This document shows, one piece after another, positions 12,470 through 22,234 of a stretch of 38,445 nucleotides of DNA. Within the stretch, counting starts at the first letter, position 1; each line of letters starts with the position of its first letter. Made by a program: the position numbers and the translations under genes. Source of the stretch: a virus. Under the pieces are notes generated by a model that was given only the letters and a program-made list of their open reading frames with translations, made no database searches and had not been told where the DNA came from. Location: positions 1 through 38,445 of IMG/VR virus record IMGVR_UViG_3300047550_004288; one strand, given 5' to 3'.

Positions 12470-13541
12470 ATATTGGAATTCTGGGAGAACAAGAATTATA
12501 GAAGAAAAGGATGAAAACGGCAGAGATATAGAAGTAGCATATTTTTTTTCTTGCCAATTTGTAGGTATATCTAAATATTATCCACAACCACTAATCTATT
12601 CACATCAAGATCAAAAATTGACTCTCCCCACCAAAGAAATGTTTATGTCTCTTGGTAGGGGAACAGTATATGAAGAGAAAATGGAATATGAAGTAGAACT
12701 TCCTTTTCATTTTAAAAACTTCTGTTCAGTTCCGGTATTTTACTTTGTGTATAATATGGCAAACTATTATCATTTCATTTACGATACTTTGCCATACTTG
12801 TATTCATATTTTAATGAAAAGGTAATTCATCCAGATCTTAAACTTCTTATAAGTCCACCAGAAGGTAAAGATGATCTATACCCATTTGTATGGGAGTCAT
12901 TAGAACTTTTAGGTATTAGTAGAAAGGATGTTGTATTTCTCAATCCGGAGACATTGTACAATATTGTTTTAGTTGGATCTTCGTTGACTCATAATGGTCT
13001 TTCAAATACTCCGCCACACTCTGGTGTATTTGATATTATCAATCGTATGAAAGGAGATTATCAAGGACCAGAGAAGATTTATATTTCACGGCGCACTTGG
13101 TTGCATAATAACTTCGATAATATTGGAACCAACTATACTGAGCGTCGTCGTTGTGTGAATGAGGATGAAGTAGCAAAACTCTTTATGTCTCATGGATATG
13201 AGGAAGTCTTTTGTGAAAATATGACGATGAAAGAGAAGATTGGTCTTTTTAATTCTGCAAAATATGTTGCTGGACCCATTGGTGGTGGTATGTGCAATGT
13301 AATTTTTTCACCACCAGAGACAAAAGTTATTTCTATCAATAGTCCTTTATTTTTCGATATTAATACTCGTTTTGAATATTCAATGGTACATACGCAACTT
13401 TATCACTTTAATGATACTGAGTTTGTAGAAAAGATAGAGGAAAGCATAGAAAGCGATGGTGCTCTTTCTATCTCTGGTGGTTTAAACTCGCCTTGGAAGG
13501 TTGATCTAAATAAACTAGCAATATTTCTTAACAATGTCTGA
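12438..13541 (+). CDS. Glycosyltransferase family 61 protein (DUF563)
   Basis: The 367-residue protein contains the GT61 features: KIYISRRTW (about residues 212-220), RRCVNEDEVAKLF, a long helix with EEVFCENMTMKEKI, and a C-terminal AGPIGGGMCNVIFSPP. GT61 enzymes transfer sugars such as xylose or N-acetylglucosamine and act on surface polysaccharides in bacteria. The start ATG at 12438 lies inside the preceding gene and replaces a TTG five codons earlier. It overlaps the end of the nucleotidyltransferase by 32 bases and the next gene by 8. Confidence 0.82.
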   Translation: MNTQKTILPIEYWNSGRTRIIEEKDENGRDIEVAYFFSCQFVGISKYYPQPLIYSHQDQKLTLPTKEMFMSLGRGTVYEEKMEYEVELPFHFKNFCSVPVFYFVYNMANYYHFIYDTLPYLYSYFNEKVIHPDLKLLISPPEGKDDLYPFVWESLELLGISRKDVVFLNPETLYNIVLVGSSLTHNGLSNTPPHSGVFDIINRMKGDYQGPEKIYISRRTWLHNNFDNIGTNYTERRRCVNEDEVAKLFMSHGYEEVFCENMTMKEKIGLFNSAKYVAGPIGGGMCNVIFSPPETKVISINSPLFFDINTRFEYSMVHTQLYHFNDTEFVEKIEESIESDGALSISGGLNSPWKVDLNKLAIFLNNV

Positions 13542-14205
13542 AATACTAGAATTAGCAAGAGAAATTAGTGAATACACCATATGTGGTGAAGGAAATGTTT
13601 CTATGAGAACTGGTGAGAATACTTTTTTAATTAAAGCAAGTGGAACAAGTCTTCATACACTATCGAAAGAAGATTTGACTTTGTGTAATACAGATGGAGT
13701 TCAGATAGATTTATCGCACAAAAAACCAAGTATTGAAACTTCTTTCCATGCTTGGATTATGAAGACATTTGCTGATATTAATTTTATTGCTCATACTCAT
13801 CCACCACACACAACAAAAGTTCTTTGTACGGAACCAAGTATTCTTTATGATTTTGCAGAACATCGTTGGTTTCCTGATCAAATTGTAAGAAATGGCGTTA
13901 AATCTTGTGTCGTTCCTTATGCTCCTCCTGGTGAAGCAATTTTGAGATTGGTCGAGAGATATGTTTCTAGATTTGTTGATAAAGAAGGATATTTCCCTAA
14001 GTTGATTTTGTTACAAAATCATGGTATAATCACAGCATCATCTTCTATGAAAGATTGTGCTGCTGCATCTTTAATGTGTGAAAAATCCGCAGAAATTTTT
14101 GTTGGTGCTCATACTCTTGCTGGTGTTCATTTTCTAACACCACAGCAAGTTGCAGATGTAGATAAATGCCCAAATGAAAATTACAGGAGAAATATGTATC
14201 AATGA
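13534..14205 (+). CDS. Class II aldolase/adducin-family protein
   Basis: The 223-residue protein carries the signature of class II aldolases (L-fuculose-1-phosphate aldolase and L-ribulose-5-phosphate 4-epimerase): GEGNVS at 18-23, E68 in IETSFH, HTHPPH (H87 and H89) as two zinc ligands, and the third ligand H163 in QNHGII. The catalytic and metal residues appear intact, so it is probably an active aldolase or epimerase on a sugar phosphate. The exact substrate is unknown. The gene overlaps both neighbours, as in the rest of the cluster. Confidence 0.85.
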   Translation: MSEILELAREISEYTICGEGNVSMRTGENTFLIKASGTSLHTLSKEDLTLCNTDGVQIDLSHKKPSIETSFHAWIMKTFADINFIAHTHPPHTTKVLCTEPSILYDFAEHRWFPDQIVRNGVKSCVVPYAPPGEAILRLVERYVSRFVDKEGYFPKLILLQNHGIITASSSMKDCAAASLMCEKSAEIFVGAHTLAGVHFLTPQQVADVDKCPNENYRRNMYQ

Positions 14206-14513
14206 AAATCATTTACGTTGACATTGATGAAACCATTTGTCATAGAGAAACTTCTGTTGACTTTGGAACAACACATGATTATACAAAAGCAAAACCTATT
14301 CGAGAGAATATAGAAAAAATTAATAAACTTTATGATGAAGGTCATACAATAGTTTATTGGACTGCACGAGGTAGTCGCAAGCAAATTGACTGGACAGAAC
14401 TAACTTCAAAACAACTTGCTGAGTGGGGTGCTAAATATCACGAGTTGAGAGTAGACAAACCGTTTTATGATTTGTTTATTGAAGATAAATCTTTGAGGAT
14501 TGAGGAGTTGTGA
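14202..14513 (+). CDS. HAD-superfamily phosphatase (103 aa)
   Basis: Motif I is DIDETIC (D7 and D9, nucleophile and acid), motif II is in VYWTARG and motif III/IV in KPFYDLFIEDKS. At 103 residues it has no cap domain and belongs to the minimal HAD group often found in capsule and LPS clusters. It would remove phosphate from a sugar or sugar-nucleotide intermediate. Start overlaps the previous stop by ATGA. Confidence 0.82.
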   Translation: MKIIYVDIDETICHRETSVDFGTTHDYTKAKPIRENIEKINKLYDEGHTIVYWTARGSRKQIDWTELTSKQLAEWGAKYHELRVDKPFYDLFIEDKSLRIEEL

Positions 14514-14950
14514 TTATTATTTCGCATCGTGGTAATATAAGAGGACCTATTCCAGATAGAGAAAATCGTCCAAGTTATATTGATTGTGCAATTGGAAATG
14601 GATATCATGTAGAAATTGATGTTCGTTCAATAAATGGTGAACTTTGGTTGGGACATGATGAACCTCAATATAAGATAACTCATAGATGGTTAAGAGAAAG
14701 AAGAAATCATTTGTGGATTCATTGTAAAAATCTTCAGGCAGCAAAAGAATGTTGGATTTATCAATCTTTTTGCCATACAGATGATCCATTCACTTACACT
14801 TCAACTGGTAAAATCTGGTTGCATGATCTTTCTATGAAGATCGACCAAGGTGTGATTATTCCTCTGATTGACATTGAAAGTATTAATAATTATAATGGTG
14901 ATAAACCATACGCTGTATGTACAGATTATTTGAATTTAATTAAATTTTAG
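14510..14950 (+). CDS. GDPD-like phosphodiesterase-family protein (146 aa)
   Basis: A GTG start overlaps the previous stop (GTGA), and GAGGAG lies just upstream. The N-terminal half has the GDPD pattern: ISHRGN, NRPSYIDCAIGNGYHVEIDV (Glu and Asp), and WLGHDEP. The usual family has about 250 residues, so this is a short form with only part of the TIM barrel. It may act on a phosphodiester in the glycan or be a divergent enzyme; activity is uncertain. Confidence 0.7.
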   Translation: MIIISHRGNIRGPIPDRENRPSYIDCAIGNGYHVEIDVRSINGELWLGHDEPQYKITHRWLRERRNHLWIHCKNLQAAKECWIYQSFCHTDDPFTYTSTGKIWLHDLSMKIDQGVIIPLIDIESINNYNGDKPYAVCTDYLNLIKF

Positions 14951-14956
14951 GTAAGC

Positions 14957-15808
14957 ATGAAAGTAACTATTCTTGGTTCAAGGGGACAAATTGGATCATA
15001 TCTAACAGAGTATCTTCGTAGTAAAGGACATGAAGTTACAGAGTTTGATGTTGTAAATGGTGAGGAAGAAGATCTTACCAAAATTCCAAATACCAAATTG
15101 ATGCATGATATTCGTCTTGCAGATTTTGTATTTTTCTTAGCATTTGATGTCGGTGGATCTAGGTATCTAAAAAAATATCAACATACCTATGACTTTATTA
15201 ATAACAATACACGTTTGATGGCAAATGTATTTCAATATCTTGCTGAATATCGCAAACCATTTATATTTGCCTCTTCACAGATGAGTAATATGGGACACTC
15301 TCCATATGGTGTTCTAAAAAGGATTGGAGAACTCTATACTCAAACTCTAGGTGGATTGACTGTCAAATTTTGGAATGTCTATGGTGTAGAGAAAGACGCA
15401 GAAAAATCTCACGTTATTACAGACCTTATTCGTAAAGGATTTGAAGAAGGTGAGTTTGAGATGCTTACTGATGGAACTGAAGAGCGACAATTTCTTTATG
15501 CAGAAGATTGTTGTGAGGGATTAGAAACTGTGATGAACTGTTATGATAATTTTAAATCTACAGATCCACTACATATTACATCTTTCCGTAACGACTCTAT
15601 TAAGTCTGTTGCTGAAATTATTCAAGGACAATTCAATTTAATTGGTAAATATGATGTAAAAATTAAACCAGGAATCGCAAAAGATAGTGTCCAAATGGAT
15701 AAACGAAATGAGGCAGACACTTATATTACTGGGTGGTGGATGCCTAAAACTCCACTTGATCGGGGAATTGCAAAGGTATTTGACGATATGAAAAAGGAGT
15801 ATCTATGA
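14957..15808 (+). CDS. NAD-dependent epimerase/dehydratase, extended SDR
   Basis: The protein starts with MKVTILGSRGQIGSYL (Rossmann motif GSRGQIG), has SSQM as the catalytic Ser region and YGVLK as the catalytic Tyr/Lys pair (about 116-120). The C-terminal region EERQFLYAEDCCEGL is the usual substrate-binding part. Length 283 is short for the family. Its sugar-nucleotide substrate cannot be named. Confidence 0.82.
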   Translation: MKVTILGSRGQIGSYLTEYLRSKGHEVTEFDVVNGEEEDLTKIPNTKLMHDIRLADFVFFLAFDVGGSRYLKKYQHTYDFINNNTRLMANVFQYLAEYRKPFIFASSQMSNMGHSPYGVLKRIGELYTQTLGGLTVKFWNVYGVEKDAEKSHVITDLIRKGFEEGEFEMLTDGTEERQFLYAEDCCEGLETVMNCYDNFKSTDPLHITSFRNDSIKSVAEIIQGQFNLIGKYDVKIKPGIAKDSVQMDKRNEADTYITGWWMPKTPLDRGIAKVFDDMKKEYL

Positions 15809-16650
15809 GGTATTCAGTCTCACATGTAGGAAACAGACTTGGTAATGACATACAGCAATTTGCTAATTCAATTTTATTAGCGAAATACCACGGTGCTACC
15901 GTTGAACAAAGATTAGATCATACTATTGTAGATAAGTTTCTAATAAATTTTGGTAATGATGGAGAATTAGTTTCTGGTAAATTTTATGCTTGGGAACCTT
16001 TAGCACATGCTGAACTTGGATTTGCTGGTGGAAATGAACTTGGAATTAGTAGAGATTATGTTTATGAAAACATGCGCGAGGTTTGTAGAGATCATCTTTA
16101 TCAACATCTAAAAATAGAACATAAAAAACCTTTAGATGATGATACTCTTGTTATTCATATTAGAGGTGGTGATGTATTTGATCATGTCTATGACGTTCCA
16201 TTTAACTATGTTCAAAATCCTTGGATTTATTATGAAAAATTGATTGAAGAATTCTCAAAGATTATTGTGGTTGCAGAACCTGAATTTTCTTCTAATACAA
16301 CTACAATCAATCAAAGTCCAATATTAGAAAGATTGAGGGATATAGATAAAGTTGAAGTTCAATCATCTTCTGTTGCTGAAGATTATGCCACTTTATTAAG
16401 TGCAAAAAATCTTGCTACATCTGGCGTAGGAACTTTTGCAATTTCTGCAGCACTATGTTCTAGAAACATTAAAAATCTTTTTGTGACCAATTTGTGTTTG
16501 ACAGAACATTTAAATTATAATATGATGATTGATACTGATGTCATTGTACATGAGATGGAATTGCCAGGTTATATTCCTGTTTATCCATGTAGTTGGAAAA
16601 ATGATAAATCTCAAAGAAAATTTATGATGGAGTATAAATTGCCAGAATGA
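15805..16650 (+). CDS. Fucosyltransferase-like glycosyltransferase (GT11/GT23-type fold)
   Basis: The central motif LVIHIRGGDVF matches the HxRxGD signature of alpha-1,2- and alpha-1,6-fucosyltransferases, which bind GDP-sugar. The N-terminus GNRLGNDIQQFANSILLAKYHGA resembles the GNQLFQYA opening of GT11. The C-terminal part GVGTFAISAAL corresponds to the conserved S.FS.W region. It is divergent from the other three GT11 members here. Most likely it uses GDP-fucose or GDP-L-galactose made by the first two genes. Confidence 0.68.
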   Translation: MRYSVSHVGNRLGNDIQQFANSILLAKYHGATVEQRLDHTIVDKFLINFGNDGELVSGKFYAWEPLAHAELGFAGGNELGISRDYVYENMREVCRDHLYQHLKIEHKKPLDDDTLVIHIRGGDVFDHVYDVPFNYVQNPWIYYEKLIEEFSKIIVVAEPEFSSNTTTINQSPILERLRDIDKVEVQSSSVAEDYATLLSAKNLATSGVGTFAISAALCSRNIKNLFVTNLCLTEHLNYNMMIDTDVIVHEMELPGYIPVYPCSWKNDKSQRKFMMEYKLPE

Positions 16651-17639
16651 AAATATTTGTAACTGGATGCGCCGGTCTTCTTGGTGCTAACTATACACGC
16701 CATTTATTAATAAATGGCCATACTGTCATTGGAATTGATGATCTATCTGGAGGTCATAAAGCATTTATTCCAAAGGCAGAAAATTTTACATTTGTAAAGT
16801 TAGATCTTGAAAAAAGAAAAAGAGTAGTAGAACTGTTTGAAGAACATGAACCTGATGTTCTTCTTCATTTTGCTGCATATGCAGCTGAAGGTTTATCGCC
16901 ATTTATTCGTAATTATAATTACAGAAACAATCTTATTTGCTCTGCGAATCTAATTAATGAATGTATTACATATAATACTAAGATGATCTTTACATCTAGT
17001 ATGGCTGTGTATGGTGAACAAGAACCTCCCTTTACAGAAGATAAACGACCACAACCAATCGATCCTTATGGAATTGCAAAGTATGCAGTAGAATGTGATT
17101 TAAAACTTGCACATGAGCAGTTTGGTCTTCGTTACAATATTGTTCGTCCACATAATGTTCTTGGTGTTTATCAAAATATTTGGGACAGATATCGTAATGT
17201 AATTGGTATTTTTATCCGTAAAACATTAAATGGTCAACCAATTTTAGTTTATGGTGATGGAGAACAGACAAGAGCGTTCTCCGATATCAAATATTATATG
17301 GAACCTTTTGATAAACTCTTGACAGATCACGATAATGAAATTTTTAATATTGGTGCTGACAAGTATTTTTCACTTAATGAAGTTGCAGAAACTGTTCAAC
17401 GAATTGGTAAAAAGTACGGATATGAAGTTCCTATTGAACATGGACAACCAAGACATGAAGTAAAACACGCTTATTGTGATCACACAAAAGCAAAGAAAAT
17501 ATTAGACTTTAAAGATGATACTAAACTTGAAGAACTTATTGAAAGTGTTTTTATTTGGGCTATGAAACAACCAAACAGAAAGGTTAAAAATATGGAGTAT
17601 GAAGTGACAAAAGACATTTATAATTATTGGGAAAATTAA
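16647..17639 (+). CDS. NAD-dependent sugar epimerase (GalE-like SDR)
   Basis: GCAGLLG at 7-13 binds NAD, IDDLSGG follows strand 2 as in UDP-glucose 4-epimerases, SSMAVYG holds the catalytic Ser, and YGIAKYAVE the catalytic Tyr/Lys. Length 330 matches GalE. The sugar specificity cannot be read. The gene sits between two transferases with overlapping ends. Confidence 0.85.
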   Translation: MKIFVTGCAGLLGANYTRHLLINGHTVIGIDDLSGGHKAFIPKAENFTFVKLDLEKRKRVVELFEEHEPDVLLHFAAYAAEGLSPFIRNYNYRNNLICSANLINECITYNTKMIFTSSMAVYGEQEPPFTEDKRPQPIDPYGIAKYAVECDLKLAHEQFGLRYNIVRPHNVLGVYQNIWDRYRNVIGIFIRKTLNGQPILVYGDGEQTRAFSDIKYYMEPFDKLLTDHDNEIFNIGADKYFSLNEVAETVQRIGKKYGYEVPIEHGQPRHEVKHAYCDHTKAKKILDFKDDTKLEELIESVFIWAMKQPNRKVKNMEYEVTKDIYNYWEN

Positions 17640-18289
17640 TGACTTATACTAAATCCGATATTAATAAACTCAAACTTAAGTTTGATGGGGTTGAAAAAAT
17701 AGAAAATAATCATTCACAAGCATTGCAAGATATGTTTGTTCTTACCATGCTAAATGGTAAGTCTGATGGTTTTTACGTTGAGATTGGTGGATCTGATCCT
17801 ATCAACATTAATAACACATATATACTTGAGCAAACTTTTGGTTGGAAAGGTCTTTCTTTTGAAATCGATGAAGAGATAGTGGAGTATTATAATTCTACGA
17901 GAATTAATAAATGCATATGCTTGGATGCTACAACAGCAGACTATTCAAAAATTTTTGAAGAAAACAATCTTCCAAAACATATCGATTATCTTCAGGTTGA
18001 TATTGAACCAGCCTGGCAAACCTTAAAATCACTAAAACAAGTTGATCTGGATACATATAGGTTTTCTGTAATTACATTTGAAACGGATGCCTATCAAGGA
18101 AACAATGCTGTAATTAAAGAATCAAGATCGATTCTTACAAATTATGGATATCAATTAGTTGCTTCTAACGTTAGTAATCTAGGTAATCCATTTGAAGATT
18201 GGTATGTTGATCCACAAGTTGTTTCTGAAAATATTTGGAAACAATTCCAATGCGATAATTTAGAATCTTTGGAGGTTATTTTTAAATGA
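17639..18289 (+). CDS. FkbM-family methyltransferase
   Basis: The sequence QDMFVLTMLNGKSDGFYVEI (about residues 31-50) and the following IGGSDP have the FkbM pattern, with a SAM-binding G.IG.. region, then WKGLSFEID and a later VDIEP motif. FkbM proteins O-methylate sugars or polyketides. The ATG at 17639 is used in place of an upstream TTG. It overlaps the previous stop and the next start. Confidence 0.8.
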   Translation: MTYTKSDINKLKLKFDGVEKIENNHSQALQDMFVLTMLNGKSDGFYVEIGGSDPININNTYILEQTFGWKGLSFEIDEEIVEYYNSTRINKCICLDATTADYSKIFEENNLPKHIDYLQVDIEPAWQTLKSLKQVDLDTYRFSVITFETDAYQGNNAVIKESRSILTNYGYQLVASNVSNLGNPFEDWYVDPQVVSENIWKQFQCDNLESLEVIFK

Positions 18290-19038
18290 GTTGGGTATTA
18301 CATGAAAGTCCTACAAGAGCATATTTAACTTCTTGTAAGCGAGCTGCACTTGATGATCAATTTTTTTCTGTTTTTAAAAGAGATCCTGGTTATAGACATG
18401 TTTTAGAGCATGTTCCCTTTGAGGAAGGACAAAAATATCTAGACGCTATCAAGATTGACTATAGTGATAAATTGGATGAGATTAAACAAAATGATAGTCT
18501 AGGTTCTCCTTTTGTGTTTGAATATCCAAATGTGGGAGTCATTTCTCCAACAACTCTTCGATATATTAAAAACACTTCTGATATTGTAAACAAGTTTGGA
18601 ACTGATATTAAATCAATTGTCGAAATTGGTGGTGGATATGGTGGTCTCTGTAAAGTTTTAAGTTCTTTTATTAATTTTGAAAGTTATTTGATCATTGATT
18701 TAGAGGAACCTAATTTACTTTCAAGAAAATATTTAAGTCATTTTAACCTACCTACTCTTTCGCATAGGTCTGAAGAGATTGATTCCATTGAAGAAAATTT
18801 TGACTTGTTAATTAGCAACTATGCATTTTCTGAATGCGAAAGAGAAGTTCAAATGGAGTATATTGAAAAGTTTGTAAAGAAATCGAATAAGTTTTATATG
18901 ATGTACAATGATTTTGGACCAACTAATATTCATCATAAGGAACTGATTGAATTACTTTCTGATGAGTATGATATTGAATTTTATGCCGATCATGGTATTG
19001 AAACAGAACCTAAAGTAATGTATGGAGTAAGGAAATGA
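18286..19038 (+). CDS. Putative sugar O-methyltransferase
   Basis: The SAM-binding site is at SIVEIGGGYGGLCKVL (about 113-128). It is followed by a region with FDLLISNYAFSECER and a Glu/Tyr motif, which matches the NanM-type putative sugar O-methyltransferase family. Length 250 is consistent. It is the second of three methyltransferase genes in a row. Confidence 0.78.
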   Translation: MSWVLHESPTRAYLTSCKRAALDDQFFSVFKRDPGYRHVLEHVPFEEGQKYLDAIKIDYSDKLDEIKQNDSLGSPFVFEYPNVGVISPTTLRYIKNTSDIVNKFGTDIKSIVEIGGGYGGLCKVLSSFINFESYLIIDLEEPNLLSRKYLSHFNLPTLSHRSEEIDSIEENFDLLISNYAFSECEREVQMEYIEKFVKKSNKFYMMYNDFGPTNIHHKELIELLSDEYDIEFYADHGIETEPKVMYGVRK

Positions 19039-19715
19039 AACCACAAACAATAGTTTATAAACCAAAAAAGAGAGAACCTAAAGTTGAGAAACTTTTTTCT
19101 CTAAAAGAACTTTATGAACAGGCATGTTCAGAATATATGTCTGACATTTATATGCATCTTCCTGTGCTGTATGAGTATGCCAAAAATTGTGAGCATGTAA
19201 CTGAGATGGGTGCTAGAGGTGGTAATAGCACTCGTGCGTTTCTCTATGCAAATCCTAAGAAGTTTGTTTCTTATGATTACCAATATTCAACACCAGAACC
19301 TCATTTGATTTCTGAAGTTAATGCTTTGATTTCTATTTTTGAAAAGTCTAAAGAGCAAGGTGTTAATTGCGAATATATTGGTGCTGATGTTCTTCAGGTA
19401 GAGATTGAAGAAACTGATCTTCTCTTTATTGATACTTGGCATTGTTACTCACAACTTAAAAAGGAATTGGAGATTCATTCAGATAGAGTTAGAAAGTATA
19501 TTGCTTTTCATGATACTTTTACTTTTGGTCAAAAAGGTGAAGGATATCCATCTCTTGATGTAAATCATCCAAATCGTGATGTAATGAATGGTGATGGTGG
19601 AATTCGTAGAGCAATTGATGAGTTTCTTGCCTCAAACTCTAACTGGAGTATTTGTTATGAAACTGAAGAAAACAATGGATTGATTATTATTGAGAGATCC
19701 GATGAAGATATTTGA
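19035..19715 (+). CDS. SAM-dependent methyltransferase (226 aa)
   Basis: The class I fold is indicated by HVTEMGARGGNSTRAFL (about residues 54-70; motif EMGARGGNST) and LLFIDTWHCY. This pattern occurs in the Methyltransf_24/CmcI-like group. Target is presumably a sugar, judging from the neighbours. The C-terminal part contains FHDTF and a glycine-rich stretch. Confidence 0.72.
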   Translation: MKPQTIVYKPKKREPKVEKLFSLKELYEQACSEYMSDIYMHLPVLYEYAKNCEHVTEMGARGGNSTRAFLYANPKKFVSYDYQYSTPEPHLISEVNALISIFEKSKEQGVNCEYIGADVLQVEIEETDLLFIDTWHCYSQLKKELEIHSDRVRKYIAFHDTFTFGQKGEGYPSLDVNHPNRDVMNGDGGIRRAIDEFLASNSNWSICYETEENNGLIIIERSDEDI

Positions 19716-20562
19716 TTGCTTTCGGTTCTTTAATGAACTAGAACTTTTAGAAATCAGATTAAATGTATTAAAAGATGTAGTGGACTACTTTGTTATTACA
19801 GAGTCTCCTTTTACAATTAGTGGTAATGAGAAACCTCTTTATTACTTAGAAAATAAGGATAAGTTCAAAGAGTTTAATCATAAAATTATTCATAATGTAA
19901 CCGAAGTTATTCCAGATGATTATACAGATTATCTAGAAAAAAAACCATATCATACTGCGTATAGTGATATTGATTTGAATTGTGGTCTTCCATATATTGA
20001 GATACCAATCAGGTATCAGAGAGATATGTACGCAAGAAACTGCACTATCTATGGCCTTTTAGATGTAAATGTTCGAGATGATGACATCATTATCACTAGT
20101 GATGCTGATGAGATTATTAATCCAAAAGTTTTAGAAGATTTGGATTGGTTTGATTCAGATAATCATTATCTTGTATATCAACGTTTATTTTATTACAAAT
20201 TAAATTATCTTCACATGGAGAATTGGATGGGTTCTAGAATTTGTACTTGGAAATATCTTAAAGAAACAAGTGTGGATAAACTCCGTGGAGATCATGCCAA
20301 CGCATATAAAATTGAAAATGGCGGATGGCATTGGAGTTTCTTCGGAGATGCTGAAAAGTTTAAACAAAAAATTTCTTCCTATGGAGATTATCATTTAAAT
20401 GTTCCATCAATTACGGATAATATCCAAGAAAAAATAGAAAATGGTTTAGATCCTCTTAATCGTTCTACTCCTCTTGTCGTGGTTCCTATTGATGACAGTT
20501 ATCCAGATTATATTATCAACAACCAAGAAAAATATTCTTCACATATTAAAGTATGGAACTGA
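19702..20562 (+). CDS. Glycosyltransferase family 17-like protein
   Basis: The N-terminus MKIFDCFRFFNELELLEIRL, then VVDYFVITESPFTISGNEKP, is the classic opening of GT17, the family of beta-1,4-mannosyl-glycoprotein GlcNAc-transferases. A DADE motif (TSDADEII) gives the metal-binding site. In bacteria and viruses, GT17 proteins act on surface glycans. Length 286 fits. The ATG at 19702 is used; an upstream TTG is less likely. Confidence 0.83.
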   Translation: MKIFDCFRFFNELELLEIRLNVLKDVVDYFVITESPFTISGNEKPLYYLENKDKFKEFNHKIIHNVTEVIPDDYTDYLEKKPYHTAYSDIDLNCGLPYIEIPIRYQRDMYARNCTIYGLLDVNVRDDDIIITSDADEIINPKVLEDLDWFDSDNHYLVYQRLFYYKLNYLHMENWMGSRICTWKYLKETSVDKLRGDHANAYKIENGGWHWSFFGDAEKFKQKISSYGDYHLNVPSITDNIQEKIENGLDPLNRSTPLVVVPIDDSYPDYIINNQEKYSSHIKVWN

Positions 20563-21485
20563 TTGAAGGAGTAGCACTCTCCAAGCTTTGTGATTATTCT
20601 TTTGGTGATCAGTCTGGGCAATGGGGAAATATCTATACCTCTTTTATGAAGGATGCAAACCTCACAAATGTTGAGTTTGTATCCAAGTTATTTGAGATAA
20701 AGAAAAGTCGTGATTATATGACTTTGTTCATTGATAATATTCGTTTATATAAAAGACATATTAAAGAGGTAAGTGAGGCGGATAGACCTTATATCAATTC
20801 ACTCCATGCTAAGAATGACTTACTACACTTGTGTAGTAACTTTCCTGACATGAAGTTTATTATCTTTACTAATCTGGAAGACACGCCGATTGATGAGTAT
20901 ATTTTTGATGCAATACCAGATAATGTGCTTTGTATTTCTGCAGTAAATGCCATCGCACATGGAGGCAAAGTTATTCCTGCTCCTTATGGTTTGCAGAGAA
21001 GAATGTCTCCAGATGATAAACGAATTGATGATCTTATTAGCTCAAGAAACTTTTTACCAATTAATCCACCAGGACTTCTTTATGTGAGTCATAATGAAGG
21101 TTCTCATATTGAGAGAGTAGGTGTTAAAGATTTTTTTCGTGATAAACCTTGGGCAGAAGTTCATGAAAAAAGAGTGTCATTCTCTGTGTTTCTTTATAAC
21201 TTGTCACAATCTAAGTTTATGATTTGTCCCAGAGGAAATGCAATTGACTGCCATCGTAATTGGGAAGTTATCTATTATAGAAGAGTTCCTATAATGAAAC
21301 GCCATTCATATCTTGAAGAACTATATAAAGACTTGCCTGTTTTATTTGTGGATGAATATTGTGAAGTAACTGAAAAATTGCTAAAAGAAAACGATCATTT
21401 GTTTCAACAAGCACAGACAATGAACTTGACTAAATTGACATTACCTTATTTTTTTGATACAATAATAAAAAATAGTTTACCTTAA
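20553..21485 (+). CDS. Exostosin-like glycosyltransferase (GT47-type C-terminal region)
   Basis: The C-terminal third contains SKFMICPRGNAIDCHRNWEV, then RRVPIMKRHSYLEELYKDLP and LFVDEY, which match the conserved Rossmann part of exostosin/GT47 proteins and related phage transferases. The N-terminal part is not recognised. Length 310. It overlaps the GT17 gene by 10 bases. Confidence 0.7.
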   Translation: MELIEGVALSKLCDYSFGDQSGQWGNIYTSFMKDANLTNVEFVSKLFEIKKSRDYMTLFIDNIRLYKRHIKEVSEADRPYINSLHAKNDLLHLCSNFPDMKFIIFTNLEDTPIDEYIFDAIPDNVLCISAVNAIAHGGKVIPAPYGLQRRMSPDDKRIDDLISSRNFLPINPPGLLYVSHNEGSHIERVGVKDFFRDKPWAEVHEKRVSFSVFLYNLSQSKFMICPRGNAIDCHRNWEVIYYRRVPIMKRHSYLEELYKDLPVLFVDEYCEVTEKLLKENDHLFQQAQTMNLTKLTLPYFFDTIIKNSLP

Positions 21486-21487
21486 TA

Positions 21488-22234
21488 ATGTTAAATCCAA
21501 ATTTACCTAATATTGAAATAACTTTTTTTAACATCATAAAAGAATATTTTGATGTCATTTTTGATATTGGATGTAGAGAAGATATTGATTATATTGAAAA
21601 TTCATGCGACAAATCAAGAGAATTTCACTTATTTGATCCAGATCCTAACTTCGTACAAAAATGTTATGATAAACTAGAACTTTTGAATCCAATTGATGAC
21701 ATTGAAAATTTAATATATTTGAATGCCATTGGATTGGGATCTGAAGAAGGTGAGATGTCCTATTATCCAAATACGCAGTCTTTTGTTTTTAGAACGCATC
21801 ATTGCCAATCTCAAGATATTGGAATTTCTTTTCCAGTCAAAAAATTAGATAATTATTGTGAAGAAAATTTTGTAAAAAAAATTGATTTTTTAAAAATCGA
21901 TACAGAAGGAATGGAAATGGATATTTTTCTTGGTGGTAAAGATATAATTAAAAATTCAACCAAGGTAATTCAATTTGAATTTGCTTCAACAACGATTGAT
22001 AGAAATATAGATGCCGATGATCTTGTTGGATGGATTAAAAATGACTTTGATCTTTACTTACAAAAAGTAGCAGTAGAACATCCTTACCATCAATATAATG
22101 ATCAAATGTTAACTCCTTTAGTGGATGAAATATATTCTATCATTAAAAAAGATATGATTGATGGATCTGGATGTAATTTAGTTGCGATAAAAAAAGAATA
22201 CTCTAACGAAATATATAATAAATTTACAAAATGA
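21488..22234 (+). CDS. FkbM-family methyltransferase (second)
   Basis: The motif FLKIDTEGMEMDIFLGG in the middle of the protein is the FkbM signature, with an N-terminal VIFDIGCREDIDY as the SAM-binding G-loop. Length 248. Like the gene at 17639 it may O-methylate a sugar. It follows the previous gene by two bases and overlaps the next. Confidence 0.85.
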   Translation: MLNPNLPNIEITFFNIIKEYFDVIFDIGCREDIDYIENSCDKSREFHLFDPDPNFVQKCYDKLELLNPIDDIENLIYLNAIGLGSEEGEMSYYPNTQSFVFRTHHCQSQDIGISFPVKKLDNYCEENFVKKIDFLKIDTEGMEMDIFLGGKDIIKNSTKVIQFEFASTTIDRNIDADDLVGWIKNDFDLYLQKVAVEHPYHQYNDQMLTPLVDEIYSIIKKDMIDGSGCNLVAIKKEYSNEIYNKFTK